The position numbers and the translations under genes were made by a program. The notes beneath the pieces were generated by a model, which worked only from the letters and a program-made list of their open reading frames with translations, was not told the DNA's origin and did no database searches. From NCBI GenBank assembly GCA_016795205.1, contig JAEUHZ010000052.1:1-64000 (forward strand): a stretch of 64,000 nt of DNA, in the 5' to 3' direction. Positions 34,563 to 43,734 of the stretch are shown here, one piece after another. Every line of letters begins with the position of its first letter. Position 1 is the first letter of the stretch. The DNA is from Planctomycetota bacterium. GTDB taxonomy: Bacteria > Planctomycetota > UBA1135 > GCA-002686595.

Positions 34563-36056
34563 TCAGCGCGCAGCAGCGGGCTCGCCCGCGTAGCGTGCCA
34601 GGTAGGGCTTGACGTCCAGCTTGCGGGCGGTGTTCTCCGAGCTCATGTAGCGGATCGTCCCGAACACCGGGCGCACCGGCCCCCACGGCCGGTCGAAGCG
34701 CCCGAGCGTCCAGCAGATCCCCGACGTGCTGTTCGGATCCCGGCCGTCGAGCGCCCAGCGGTTGTTCAGCTCGAAGAGCACCTCGAGCGCCGCGCGCGGG
34801 CTCGGGGTCCACTCCAGGATCTTCTTGCCCCACAGCATGCGCAGGTAGTTGTGGATGCGGCCCTCGCGCACGAGCTGGCGTTGCGCCGCGTTCCACAGCG
34901 CGTCGTGGGTCAGGGCGCGCTCGAACTCCTCGAGCGAGTAGACGTGCGCGCGCGGGTCGCGGGCGTGCTCGTCGAGCGTGGCGCGAGCCCAATCGGGCAG
35001 GGACTCGTAGCGCTCGGCATCCGCGCGGTGGTACGCGAAGCCGTAGCCCAGCTCGCGCCAGGTCACGAGCTCGTCGAGGAAGGCCTCGGCCGAAGGCGGC
35101 AAGTTCCACCAGCCGTCCTTCTTCCCGCTCGCCGTGAGCGCCGTGCGCTCGGGCTTCCAGGCTTCGTGGCGCGCGATCTCGGCCAGGACCTCGTGCGTGG
35201 AGAGGTGGCCGAAGTGCAACCAGGGCGAGAACCCAGAAGCCGTGTCGGCCGACGGATCGCTGCGTTCCTCGGCGTAGCGCGGCAGCTTGTGCCGCACGAA
35301 GGCGCGCAGTGCGGCCCGCGCGGCCAGGCTGCCGCCCGGCTTGGCGACCGGTGGCACGCCGTGGTCGAGCGGCAGGGCCGCGAAGCGGCGCGCGTCGCCC
35401 TCGAGCAGGGCGTCGGCGGCTGGCGCCCAGCGCCGCGCGATCGCGGGGGGAACCTCGACCGGGCCGCCGAGCCGGGCGGCGGCCTCCAGCGGGTCGGCGA
35501 GCGGCGGCGTCGCGAGGTGCGGCCGCAGGTTCTTCTGGAGGAAGCGGCGGAAGGCGTAGGCGGTCGGGAAGGCCGCCTCCGTGGCACGCAAGGGCAAGAG
35601 GCCGTTCGCGTCCACGCTTTCGAGGCGCGCGTCGAGCTGCCGGGCCGCGGCCTCGACCATGCGCGGCAGGAAGTACCCGGGGAACTCGTCGGTCACCACG
35701 GCGGCCGCGTCGTGAGCCAGGGCTGCGAGCAACCCCGCGCCCGCGCCGTGCTCGGGTTCCACGTAGGGGAAGTAGCCGACGCCGGCCGCGCGGCACGCGT
35801 CGCGGTTGGCACGCAGGCCGTCGAGCACGAAACGCTGGTGGCGCGCGCCGTTCCAGCGCTGCCCGACGCGCAGGGCCTCGAAGATCAGGACTGGCTTGCG
35901 CAGCTCCTGCCCCAACTCGATCGCGCGGTCCAGCGCGAAGTTCCAGCCCGTGCGGCGGGCCGCGATCATCCAGTAGAGGACGTACGCTCCGCGCGCGGCT
36001 CGCGGGCGCTCGTTCCGCGCTCGGACGCGCAGGGGCGGAACGTGCGGCGCCGGCAT
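34563..36056 (-). CDS. phr: class II deoxyribodipyrimidine (CPD) photolyase
   Basis: 497 residues. A flavoprotein that uses light to split cyclobutane pyrimidine dimers in DNA. Class II signatures are clear: YVLYWMIAARRTGWNFALDR at the N-terminus, TDEFPGYFLPRMV, SGFSPWLHFGHLSTHEVLAE, and ELGYGFAYH. The C-terminal blocks are LRMLWGKKILEW, NNRWALDGRDPNSTSGICWT and RYMSSENTARKLDVKPYL. Class I enzymes lack this C-terminal arrangement. The start at 36056 gives a short proline/arginine-rich lead before the conserved RNERPRAARGAYVLYW. Length is usual. No light-regulation gene is nearby. Confidence 0.95.
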   Translation of the reverse strand: MPAPHVPPLRVRARNERPRAARGAYVLYWMIAARRTGWNFALDRAIELGQELRKPVLIFEALRVGQRWNGARHQRFVLDGLRANRDACRAAGVGYFPYVEPEHGAGAGLLAALAHDAAAVVTDEFPGYFLPRMVEAAARQLDARLESVDANGLLPLRATEAAFPTAYAFRRFLQKNLRPHLATPPLADPLEAAARLGGPVEVPPAIARRWAPAADALLEGDARRFAALPLDHGVPPVAKPGGSLAARAALRAFVRHKLPRYAEERSDPSADTASGFSPWLHFGHLSTHEVLAEIARHEAWKPERTALTASGKKDGWWNLPPSAEAFLDELVTWRELGYGFAYHRADAERYESLPDWARATLDEHARDPRAHVYSLEEFERALTHDALWNAAQRQLVREGRIHNYLRMLWGKKILEWTPSPRAALEVLFELNNRWALDGRDPNSTSGICWTLGRFDRPWGPVRPVFGTIRYMSSENTARKLDVKPYLARYAGEPAAAR

Positions 36057-36190
36057 GCGGGGGTCTACGCGGGAGCCCGCGCGCTGGATGCCGCGCCGCG
36101 CTCAGGCTGCGCGCGGCTCGCGAGCCCGCGCGCCACCCCCCGGGGCCGCCGACGGCCCGCCGCGCCCGCAGACGGTGGCGTGCGGGGCGC

Positions 36191-37060
36191 TCAGTAGCCC
36201 GACGCGCGAGCGGCGGACCGGGCGGCGAACGCGAACCAGGCTGCGGCGCCGGAGGCCGCCAGGGCCGCCAGGAAGGCGGCCGCGCCGGCCAGGAGGGGGG
36301 AGCGCGTGCGCAACCCGGGGAACTCGCCCACCCACGGCGCGAGGAAGGCCACGGCGGCGAGCACCCAGCTCACGGTCGGGAGGTCGTAGACCACCGCCAG
36401 CCGCAGCATGGAGATCACGACCACGGCCAGGATCGCGATCGCGCCGCTCGCCAGGTGCGCCCCGCGCACGAGGAGCGCCACGACGACGGCCGCGCCCAGC
36501 GCGGCGGCCAGCGCGCCCACGAGCTGGGCCTGCTTCGCGCTGGCGTTCGCGAGCAGCATCCCGGCCGTGCCCGCGCTCGCCGCCCACAGCGCGGCGGGCA
36601 GTCCCGGGCCCGGCCGCCGTCGCGCGAGCGCCTCGAGCGCGCGCCAGATCCCGTACGAGAGGAGCACCGAGCCGATGCCCGCGAGATCGAACACGCCGCG
36701 CTCCAGGCCGGGGTCCCGGATCCAGTGGTAGGGGAGGATCGCGAAGAACGCCACGTAGAACCCGTCGCCGAAGCGCCGCAGGAACGGCGCGCAGCGCACG
36801 GGCGCGAGCAGCACGGCCCCCGCGACGAGCCAGAAGAGGCGGCCCGTGTTCGAGAGCGCGTCCTCCGACCAGGGAATCGGCGGGACGCCGGACAAGACGG
36901 CGTGCGCCACGAGGTAGGCGCCGCCGAAGCCCAGCGCGCCGGCCACCGGGCGCGGCGCGGCCGGCTCGGCGCGCGCGCGGCGCGCCGAGACGAGCAGCAC
37001 GATCCCCGCGACCACCGCAGGGAGGAGGACTCCGAAGATCAGCGCCGAAGGACCGTCCAC
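36191..37060 (-). CDS. polytopic membrane protein of unknown function
   Basis: 289 residues with about eight hydrophobic segments, for example LIFGVLLPAVVAGIVLLVSA and FLAPWVGEFPG near the C-terminus. Between helices there are short charged loops (RRARAEPAAPRP, RALEALARRRPGPG). I recognise no family signature. It lies between YceI (16-base gap, same strand) and the photolyase, so it may share a transcript with yceI. A redox or electron-transfer link could be guessed from the YceI neighbour, but nothing in the sequence shows heme ligands in pairs. Confidence 0.65.
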   Translation of the reverse strand: MDGPSALIFGVLLPAVVAGIVLLVSARRARAEPAAPRPVAGALGFGGAYLVAHAVLSGVPPIPWSEDALSNTGRLFWLVAGAVLLAPVRCAPFLRRFGDGFYVAFFAILPYHWIRDPGLERGVFDLAGIGSVLLSYGIWRALEALARRRPGPGLPAALWAASAGTAGMLLANASAKQAQLVGALAAALGAAVVVALLVRGAHLASGAIAILAVVVISMLRLAVVYDLPTVSWVLAAVAFLAPWVGEFPGLRTRSPLLAGAAAFLAALAASGAAAWFAFAARSAARASGY

Positions 37061-37076
37061 GCCGCGCCGCGCGGGC

Positions 37077-37691
37077 CTACTTGGCCGCGGCCTCGACGCT
37101 CAGGATCAGCGTGACCTCGTCCCCGAGCATCCCCAGCCCGTACTTGATGCCGAAGTCGCTGCGTTGGATCGCGAACGTGCCGTGGAAGCCGATCAGCACC
37201 TCCCCGTTGCGGCCCTTGCCCTCGCCGGTCTGCTCCATGGGGATCACGACCTCCTTCTTCACGCCGTGGAGGTTGAGCGTGCCGGTGACGTGCCAGGCCT
37301 TGTCGCCCTTGCGCTCGACCTTGGTGCTGGTGAACGTCGCGGAGGGGAACTCCTTGACGTCGAAGAAGTCGGGTCCGCGCAGGTGGTCGTCGCGCCCCGT
37401 GTTGGCCGTGTCGACGCTCTCCATCTTGATCGCGATCGCGACCTTCGAGGCCTCGGGCTTCTCGGTGTCGAGCGTGAACTGGCCGGAGAACTCGTTGAAC
37501 CGGCCGTAGGCGCGGGCCGTGTTCATGTGCATCGTCGAGAACAGGATGGCCGAGTGCACGGGGTCGACGTGGTAGGTCACCGCCTTGGCCGGCGTGACCG
37601 GGGCCGACGGCGTGCGCGCAGCGGTCAGGGTCGGGACGGCGAGCGCGAGGCCCGCCAGCGTGACGATGGGGATGAGGAAAGCGGTCTTCAT
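37077..37691 (-). CDS. YceI-family periplasmic protein
   Basis: 204 residues with signal peptide (MKTAFLIPIVTLAGLALAVP). It holds the YceI lipocalin-like beta-barrel: YHVDPVHSAILFSTMHMNTA, GRFNEFSGQFTLD, DDHLRGPDFFDVKEFPSATF, WHVTGTLNLHGVKKEVVIPM and FAIQRSDFGIKYGLGMLGDE. YceI proteins bind polyisoprenoid lipids in the periplasm and are linked to quinone or stress functions. Start ATG at 37689-37691. It is divergent from the SPFH pair (158-base gap), and the membrane protein follows 16 bases downstream. Confidence 0.93.
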   Translation of the reverse strand: MKTAFLIPIVTLAGLALAVPTLTAARTPSAPVTPAKAVTYHVDPVHSAILFSTMHMNTARAYGRFNEFSGQFTLDTEKPEASKVAIAIKMESVDTANTGRDDHLRGPDFFDVKEFPSATFTSTKVERKGDKAWHVTGTLNLHGVKKEVVIPMEQTGEGKGRNGEVLIGFHGTFAIQRSDFGIKYGLGMLGDEVTLILSVEAAAK

Positions 37692-37849
37692 GGTCTGCGT
37701 GCTCCGGAAGGGCGTGCTGCGACGGGTGCAGGGTGGCGGGCATACGACGCGGGCGCAAGCACCGCGAGCACGAGTGGCGCGACATTTTCGCAGGAATTCC
37801 GCCCAGGCCGGCGGTCGTGCGGCGGTCACGAAGTCCCTGGGAGGAAACC

Positions 37850-38977
37850 ATGCCCGACCTTGCAACTCATCAGGGCGTAGCGGCGCCAGCACGACGCCCG
37901 TCGCGCACGCGCCGGCGCGTGCTCGAGGCCCTCGTGGCGCTGCTCCTCGCGCCGGTCGCTGCGCTGGAAGGTCTGCGGCGCGCGAGCGGGGGGCAGGGCC
38001 TGGCGGAGATCCGGGACACGGAGGTCGGGATCGTGCTCGACGCCTGGAGCGGCGAGCGCCGCGTCGTCGACACGCCCGGGTACCGTCCCTACCTGCCCTG
38101 GCTCCAGGAGGTCCACACGATCGACAAGAGCCCGAACGCGTTCACCTTCCAGGGCAACCGGACGCTGGGGCTGAACCACGTCCCACGCCTGCTGGTGCGC
38201 GCGCGCGACGGCTCGTCGTTCTGGTTCGAGGAGATCACGCTGCAGTACGCGCTGCGCGTGGAGCGCGCCGGGGCGGTGCTGGAGGACTCCGGCGGCGGAG
38301 ACGCGTTCAAGGAGGAACTCCTGCGCAGCCACGCTCGCGCCATCCTGCGCGACGAGTTCGGTCGCTACGCAGCCGTGGACGCCGGGAAGCCCGAGGCGCT
38401 GCAGGCCGCCACGCGCCAGAGCCTGGAGCGGCTCAATGCGGCGCTCGCGTCGCACGGCATCGAGGTCCTGGAGGTCAGCTCGCCGCGGCCGGCCTTCGAC
38501 AAGGGCTACGAGGACCTGATCAATCGTCGCAAGCTCGCGAACCAGGAAACGGAGCGCATCCAGACGCAGCTCGCGTCGCGGGCCGCCGCCGGGTCGCTGC
38601 GCGAGGAGCAGGTGCGCAGCGAGAAGGCGCTCGAGCTCGAGAAGCTCGAGGGCAACCTGGCGCGGGACGTCGGAGCGGCCGAGAAGGAGCGCGTGCGCGC
38701 CTTCGCCGAGGCCGAGGTCGCCTGGGCCGAACGCGTGAGTCAGGGTCGGATCGCGAAGGCCGAGAAGGAGCTCCAGGCGGCGGTCCTCGAGGCCCAGGTG
38801 CGCGGTCTGGCCGAGGACGCGCGCGCGCACGCCGAGTCGCTGCGGCTCCATGGCGCGGGCCTGGTACGCGCCGCGCTGGTCGAACAACTGCGCTCGACCG
38901 CCGTGCAGATCGTGCCCTACAGCCGCGACGCGGCGCCGCAGCGCATCGAGCACGAAGGCACGGCGGAGAAGCCCTGA
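37850..38977 (+). CDS. SPFH/band-7 domain protein, first of a tandem pair
   Basis: 375 residues. A short N-terminal basic segment and one membrane helix (LEALVALLLAPVAALEGLRR) precede an SPFH domain: EVGIVLDAWSGERRVVDTPG, FEEITLQYALRVERAGAVLE, SHARAILRDEFGRYAAVDAG. A long coiled coil follows (about 215-330), rich in Glu, Lys, Ala and Arg (KLANQETERIQTQLASRAAA). SPFH proteins build large ring-shaped membrane assemblies (flotillin, HflK/C, stomatin). The ATG at 37850 is preceded by GGGAGG seven bases upstream. The second SPFH gene starts 17 bases after its stop, so the two probably form a mixed assembly like HflK-HflC, though identity with those is not evident. Confidence 0.85.
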   Translation: MPDLATHQGVAAPARRPSRTRRRVLEALVALLLAPVAALEGLRRASGGQGLAEIRDTEVGIVLDAWSGERRVVDTPGYRPYLPWLQEVHTIDKSPNAFTFQGNRTLGLNHVPRLLVRARDGSSFWFEEITLQYALRVERAGAVLEDSGGGDAFKEELLRSHARAILRDEFGRYAAVDAGKPEALQAATRQSLERLNAALASHGIEVLEVSSPRPAFDKGYEDLINRRKLANQETERIQTQLASRAAAGSLREEQVRSEKALELEKLEGNLARDVGAAEKERVRAFAEAEVAWAERVSQGRIAKAEKELQAAVLEAQVRGLAEDARAHAESLRLHGAGLVRAALVEQLRSTAVQIVPYSRDAAPQRIEHEGTAEKP

Positions 38978-38994
38978 GCGGAGAGGCAGCGGTG

Positions 38995-40272
38995 ATGCGA
39001 GCGTTCCTGCAGGCATTGAGCGAGTTCCTGGCTGCGATCGTGAGGGCAGTCCAGCGCGGGCTCGCGGCCCTCGGCGGCGCCGGCGCCGCCGTGGGGCGGG
39101 GCTGCGCGCTCGGGGTGCGCGCCGCGGGACGCGCCATGGCGCGCGGTGCGCGACTCCTGGCGCGGGCGGCACGCAGCCGTCCCGCGCGTGCCGGCAGCGC
39201 GGCGGCCCTGACGCTGGCGCGCACCGCGGCTTGGACCGCCGTGTTCGCGCTGCTCGCGCTGGCTGCGGGGTGGTTCCTGTTCCAGCGCGTCCCCGCCGGG
39301 TTCGTCGGGGTGCGTCAGGCGAACTTCGGCGCAGGCATCCAGCCGGGAGACCATGCGCCGGGGATCTACCTCGCGCCACGCGGGCTCACGTCCTGGCACC
39401 TCGTCGAGCGGCGCACGTTCGTGTTGGACTTCGCCTGGGAGAGCGAGGGCGGAGACCACCCGCCGATCGAGGTGCGCACGCGGGACGGGAACATCTGTCA
39501 CCTGTCCGTGTCGCTCTTGTACCGCGTGCAGCCGGGTGCGGCGTCCGCCCTGGTGCGGGACGGGCTGCGCCTCTCGTTCCACCAGCGCGTGAAGGCCACC
39601 ACGGAGAAGATCGTCCTCGAGGAGTTCGGTCAGCTCACGAGCTCCGAGTATGCCGACACCGATCTGCGGCTCGCGCGCTGCGCGGCCACGCTGCCCCGGC
39701 TCAACGCGCTCTTCCGCGATTACCACGTCCAGGCGGAGGCCCTGCTCGTCACGCAGTTCCTGTTCGCGATGCAGTACGAGAAGAAGCTCCAAGAGACGCA
39801 GCTCCTGGCGCAGAACGCGCTGATGACCGAGGCCCAGCGCAACCTGGAGCGCGCGCGGGAGGAGCTGGCCCTGCTGGAGATGCGCATCGAAGGCGTCGAG
39901 AAGCGCGTCCGCGCCGAACTCGACACCGCGATCCAGGAGCGGTTCGCCGTGGGACGCCGGCGCATCGTGGCGCTGGAGCAGGAGACCCGCGAGCACGACC
40001 GCCGGCGCAAGGCCGAGGCGCAGGCCGAGCACGACCGGCTCGTGGCGGAGGGCGAGCGCGCGCTGAGCCGCGCGGCGGGCGCCAAGGACCGGCTGGCGAA
40101 CGAGATGTACGGCTCGGAGGGCGGGCGGATCCTCCTGGCGCAGAAGGCGGCCCAGAACCTCAACCTGAAGAGCGTGATCCTGAACGCCAACGATCCGCGC
40201 GTGCCGAACGTGCTGGACCTCGACGCGCTGGTGCGGCTCTTGCTCGGGGCCGACCCGAGGGCGAGACCGTGA
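38995..40272 (+). CDS. SPFH/band-7 domain protein, second of a tandem pair
   Basis: 425 residues. It has an unusually long N-terminal region (about 75 residues, amphipathic, Ala/Arg/Gly-rich) before the membrane helix at ~80-98 (WTAVFALLALAAGWFLFQRV). The SPFH domain follows (PAGFVGVRQANFGAGIQPGD, APGIYLAPRGLTSWHLVER, IEVRTRDGNICHLSVSLLYR, VKATTEKIVLEEFGQLTSSE). A coiled coil covers ~265-380. The C-terminal YGSEGGRILLAQKAAQNLNL with DPRVPNVLDLDALVRLLLG resembles prohibitin/stomatin tails. It is translated just after the first SPFH gene. The two differ enough to suggest two distinct subunits rather than a recent duplication. Confidence 0.83.
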   Translation: MRAFLQALSEFLAAIVRAVQRGLAALGGAGAAVGRGCALGVRAAGRAMARGARLLARAARSRPARAGSAAALTLARTAAWTAVFALLALAAGWFLFQRVPAGFVGVRQANFGAGIQPGDHAPGIYLAPRGLTSWHLVERRTFVLDFAWESEGGDHPPIEVRTRDGNICHLSVSLLYRVQPGAASALVRDGLRLSFHQRVKATTEKIVLEEFGQLTSSEYADTDLRLARCAATLPRLNALFRDYHVQAEALLVTQFLFAMQYEKKLQETQLLAQNALMTEAQRNLERAREELALLEMRIEGVEKRVRAELDTAIQERFAVGRRRIVALEQETREHDRRRKAEAQAEHDRLVAEGERALSRAAGAKDRLANEMYGSEGGRILLAQKAAQNLNLKSVILNANDPRVPNVLDLDALVRLLLGADPRARP

Positions 40273-40279
40273 GCGCGCA

Positions 40280-42526
40280 TCAGCGTGCGGTCGTGTCGCG
40301 CTCCAGGAAGACCTCGGCGTTGTAGTCGGGCACGCCGCCGAAGGGGTCGACGCGACCGGCAGCGAGCAACACGTTGGCTTCGGGCCAGTGCGCCTGGAGC
40401 GTGCCCTCGGCGACCTCGGCCAGGAACGCGCGGCCCCGCAGGGACCCGTGCGCGTTGCGCACGACGACGCGCTCGTCCGGCGCCAGGCCGAGGCGGGCCG
40501 CGTCGGCGTGGGACACGAACACGTGGTCGCGGTCCGCGCCGGTGAGCGGGTCGTGATCGCGCTGGATCATCGAGTTGAACTGCTTGCCGCGCCGCGTGGC
40601 CAGCACGAACGAGCCCGGTGCGCGCTGCGGGCGCGGAGGCGCGACGACCTGGAAGTGCGCCCGGCCGTCCGCGGTGGGGAAGGCCCGCTCCGCGCACAGG
40701 CGCGGTCCGCCCCACTGGAATTGGTCGCCGGGCCGCGAGAGGGCGGCGATGCCGCGGTAGGCCGGCACCGCGCGCTCGATCTCGGCGCGGATCGCGGCCG
40801 CGTCCTGGAAGTGGACGCGGGCATAGCCCTCGGGCTTCACGGCGCGCGCCAGCGCGAGCAAGAGGCGCCACTCGGTCTGGGCGTCGCCCACCTGATGGCC
40901 CGGGATCTCGGGGCTGAAGATCACGCGCCGCTCGGTGGTCGTCTCCGTGCCGCCGCCATCCTGCTCGTAGCGCGTGCGCGCGGGCAGGACGTAGGCGACC
41001 TCCGCGGGCTCGACCAGCATCTGGGTCGTGACGACCAGGTCGGTGTGGACCCGCAGGGAGACGCGCGACAGGGCGCGGGCGCAGCGCGCGGGGTCGGGCA
41101 GCGTCTCCAGGAAGTTGCCGCCGATGCACCACAGGGCGTCGAGACCGCCCTCGTGCGCGGCGTCCAGGTACTCCACGGTCGTGCGTCCGCTCGTCCGCGG
41201 GACCTCGAAGCCCCACAGGCGCGAGAAGTGCGCCGCGCTCTCGGCGTCGATCGGCACGCCGCCCGGGAAGGCGGTCGCGTAGCAACCCATCTCTGCGCCA
41301 CCCTGGACGCCGCTGTGCCCGCGGATCGGCATCAAGCCCGTGCCGGGCCGGCCGACCCACTCCTTGAGCAGGCCCAGGTTGGCGATCGCGCGCACCGTGT
41401 CGGCGCCGTGGACGTGCTGGGTGATGCCCATGCTCCACACCAGGACGCCGCGCGACGCGGCGCGGATCTCGGCCGCGAAGTCCTCGATCTCGCGGCGCGA
41501 CGTGCCCGCCAGGCGCGCGAGGTCGTCGAGCGATTGACGCTCGAGGTGCGCCCGCCAGGCTTCGAACCCGGCGGTCGCGCTCGCCACGAACTCCGCGTCG
41601 TAGAAGCCCTGGGCCACGACGACCTTGGCGACCGCGGTCAGGAACGCCAGGTCGCCGCCGACGCCCACCAGGTAGTGCCGGTCGCAGAGCTCCGTGCCGA
41701 ACAGCGCCGACTCGGCCGACGAGGGGATCCAGTAGCGCTCGAGCCCGGGCTCCTTGAACGTGTTCACCGAGACGATGCGTGCACCGCGGCGCTTGGCCTC
41801 GGCCAGGTACTTGGTCGTGACCGGCTGGTCGTTGGCGGGGTTCGAGCCCAGGAACACGATCAGGTCCGCCTCGAACCAATCCGTGTACGAGCAGGTCGTG
41901 GCGGCCACGCCGACGGTGGTCTTGAGGCCGCTGGTGCTGGGCGAGTGGCACAGGCGCGCCGAGTTGTCGACCGAGTTCGATCCCAGGTAGCGCATGACCT
42001 TCTGCGCCACGTAGTAGGTCTCGTTCGTGACGCCGCGGCTGGTCACGAACATGGCGCTGCGCTCGGGGTGCGTGGCGCGCCAGCGCGCGCCGACGTCGCG
42101 CCAGACCTCGTCCCACGTCACGCGCGCGAACCCGCGCTCACCGCGGCGGCGGCGCAGGGGGTGGGGGATGCGCCCCAGCGCGCGCAGCTCCTTGGATGAG
42201 CGCGCGCGCAGTGCGCCGACGTCCTCCAGGCGCGTCGGGTCGAGCGCGCCCATCGTGTTCAAACGCAGGAGCTCGAGCCGCACCATGCACAAGTGCGTGC
42301 CCGGGATGGTCCAGTCCTTCAGCCCGCTGGTGCCCAGGGCGCACCCGTCGCACACCCCCCGCGTGAGGACGTTCCAGGCGTGCGGCAGCGCGTCGCGGTT
42401 CTCCCAGGCGATCCGCAGCATGTCACGGAAGTGCCGCGGCTTGGTCAGTCCGATGCCGAACGGCCGCCAGCCGGCAGCCAGGGACAGAAGGGATTTCCGC
42501 GCGCGGGGCATGGTCTGGATCCGCAT
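40280..42526 (-). CDS. YdeP-type molybdopterin oxidoreductase (formate-dehydrogenase-like alpha subunit)
   Basis: 748 residues of the FdhF/YdeP branch. The N-terminal block is GVCDGCALGTSGLKDWTIPG with HLC a little later, possible cluster ligands, and then ARVTWDEVW-type cofactor domains (GFARVTWDEVWRDVGARWRA). Conserved blocks are MFVTSRGVTNETYYVAQKVM, NSVDNSARLCHSPSTSGLK, DLIVFLGSNPANDQPVTTKY and PIRGHSGVQGGAEMGC. The C-terminal MopB domain has RGKQFNSMIQRDHDPLTGAD. No selenocysteine codon or UGA is involved. The substrate of YdeP proteins is not established; an acid-resistance role is known in Escherichia coli. Starts at 42526 or 42511 are both plausible. There are no partner electron-transfer subunits in the window. 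Confidence 0.88.
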   Translation of the reverse strand: MRIQTMPRARKSLLSLAAGWRPFGIGLTKPRHFRDMLRIAWENRDALPHAWNVLTRGVCDGCALGTSGLKDWTIPGTHLCMVRLELLRLNTMGALDPTRLEDVGALRARSSKELRALGRIPHPLRRRRGERGFARVTWDEVWRDVGARWRATHPERSAMFVTSRGVTNETYYVAQKVMRYLGSNSVDNSARLCHSPSTSGLKTTVGVAATTCSYTDWFEADLIVFLGSNPANDQPVTTKYLAEAKRRGARIVSVNTFKEPGLERYWIPSSAESALFGTELCDRHYLVGVGGDLAFLTAVAKVVVAQGFYDAEFVASATAGFEAWRAHLERQSLDDLARLAGTSRREIEDFAAEIRAASRGVLVWSMGITQHVHGADTVRAIANLGLLKEWVGRPGTGLMPIRGHSGVQGGAEMGCYATAFPGGVPIDAESAAHFSRLWGFEVPRTSGRTTVEYLDAAHEGGLDALWCIGGNFLETLPDPARCARALSRVSLRVHTDLVVTTQMLVEPAEVAYVLPARTRYEQDGGGTETTTERRVIFSPEIPGHQVGDAQTEWRLLLALARAVKPEGYARVHFQDAAAIRAEIERAVPAYRGIAALSRPGDQFQWGGPRLCAERAFPTADGRAHFQVVAPPRPQRAPGSFVLATRRGKQFNSMIQRDHDPLTGADRDHVFVSHADAARLGLAPDERVVVRNAHGSLRGRAFLAEVAEGTLQAHWPEANVLLAAGRVDPFGGVPDYNAEVFLERDTTAR

Positions 42527-42594
42527 GGTGTACGGCCTCGCCCGCGGTCGATCCAGCGGAACGAAGGACCAGCCGGGATAGGATTCGAGTCCCC

Positions 42595-43605
42595 GTGCAC
42601 GCGACGCAGACGCCCAAGCCCGAGCGCGCTTTCCCCGTGCGCACCGAAAAGGCCCGCTGTGTCGCCTGCGGCGCCGACGCCCCCCGACCGTACCGCGCGG
42701 GGATGTATCGGATCGGCGCGACGAGCTTCGACCTCGTGCGCTGCCCGTGCGGGATGGTCTACGTCGATCCGCGCCCCGACGCGGCCACGCTCGGGGCGAT
42801 GTACGACGACCCCGACTACTACACGGACGGCTACAACCTGGGCGTCGAGACGCAGAACTACTTCGCCCGCAAGGACGAGTTGCTGGCGCACTACGACCGT
42901 GTCGTGGCGGAGTACGAGCGCGAGACCGGGCTCGCGCGGGGCTCCGTGCTCGAGCTGGGCAGTGCCGGCGGCTTCTTCCTGGAGGCTGCGCGCCGCCGCG
43001 GCTGGCGGGTGCAGGGCGTCGAGCTGTCCCCGCCCGCCGCGGACTACTCGATCCGCGAGCTGGGCTTGCCGGTCTTCCAAGGCCTGCTCGAGGCGGCTCC
43101 TCTGGCCCCACAGAGCTTCGACCTGGCGCTGGCGGACAACGTCCTGGAGCACACCACCGATCCGGCGGCGGTGCTGGCCCGGCTGCGCAGCCTGCTGAAG
43201 CCCACGGGCGCGCTGATCGTGATCTGCCCGAGCTACGTGAACTCGCCCTACTTTCGCCTGATGCTGGCCGTCGAGCGACTCGTCCCCAAGTCGCTGCTCG
43301 GTCCCCAGACACTCAGGCTGCTCAAGATCGGCGGCGCTGACAACGGCTACCCCTACCACATCCTGGAGTTCGACCTGTCCGTGCTGCGCCGGCTGGCCGC
43401 GCGCGCCGGCTTGAAGGTCGAGCGCGTCGAGCGCTCCGTGCCGCTGCCCGCGCACCTGTTCAAGAACTCGCGACCCTCGCTCACGCAGCGCGCGCAGCGG
43501 CTCGTGTTCCGCGCGCTCGATCTCGGCATGCGGCTCGGAGCGCTGCCCGGCGCACGCGTGCGGCTCGTGCTGCGGCCCGTGCTGCGGCCCGGAGGCGGAG
43601 CCTAG
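42595..43605 (+). CDS. SAM-dependent methyltransferase with N-terminal zinc-binding motif
   Basis: 336 residues. The N-terminus has CVACG and CPCG (residues ~22-60), a zinc-ribbon-like cysteine set typical of methyltransferase_11-type enzymes acting on sugars or polyketides. The Rossmann core has SVLELGSAGGFFLEAARRRG (motif I), VQGVELSPPAADY (motif II) and LALADNVLEHTTDPAAVLAR (post-motif II), then the C-terminal YPYHILEFDLSVLRRLAARA. The start is GTG at 42595-42597. It is divergent from the oxidoreductase (68-base gap). The C-terminal tail is Arg-rich. Such enzymes often sit in polysaccharide or lipid-glycan clusters; here the neighbours are mixed. Confidence 0.85.
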   Translation: MHATQTPKPERAFPVRTEKARCVACGADAPRPYRAGMYRIGATSFDLVRCPCGMVYVDPRPDAATLGAMYDDPDYYTDGYNLGVETQNYFARKDELLAHYDRVVAEYERETGLARGSVLELGSAGGFFLEAARRRGWRVQGVELSPPAADYSIRELGLPVFQGLLEAAPLAPQSFDLALADNVLEHTTDPAAVLARLRSLLKPTGALIVICPSYVNSPYFRLMLAVERLVPKSLLGPQTLRLLKIGGADNGYPYHILEFDLSVLRRLAARAGLKVERVERSVPLPAHLFKNSRPSLTQRAQRLVFRALDLGMRLGALPGARVRLVLRPVLRPGGGA

Positions 43606-43734
43606 CCCGAGCGTGGCGCGTGCTCCGCGGCGTGGCGCAGCCTCGGCTTCGCGGTTGGGGGCCAGCGGCCCTGGGGTCACCGCAGGCCAGGCGCAGCCCA
43701 GGGCACGGGGCCACCGGGCGGTCGATCCACGGGA

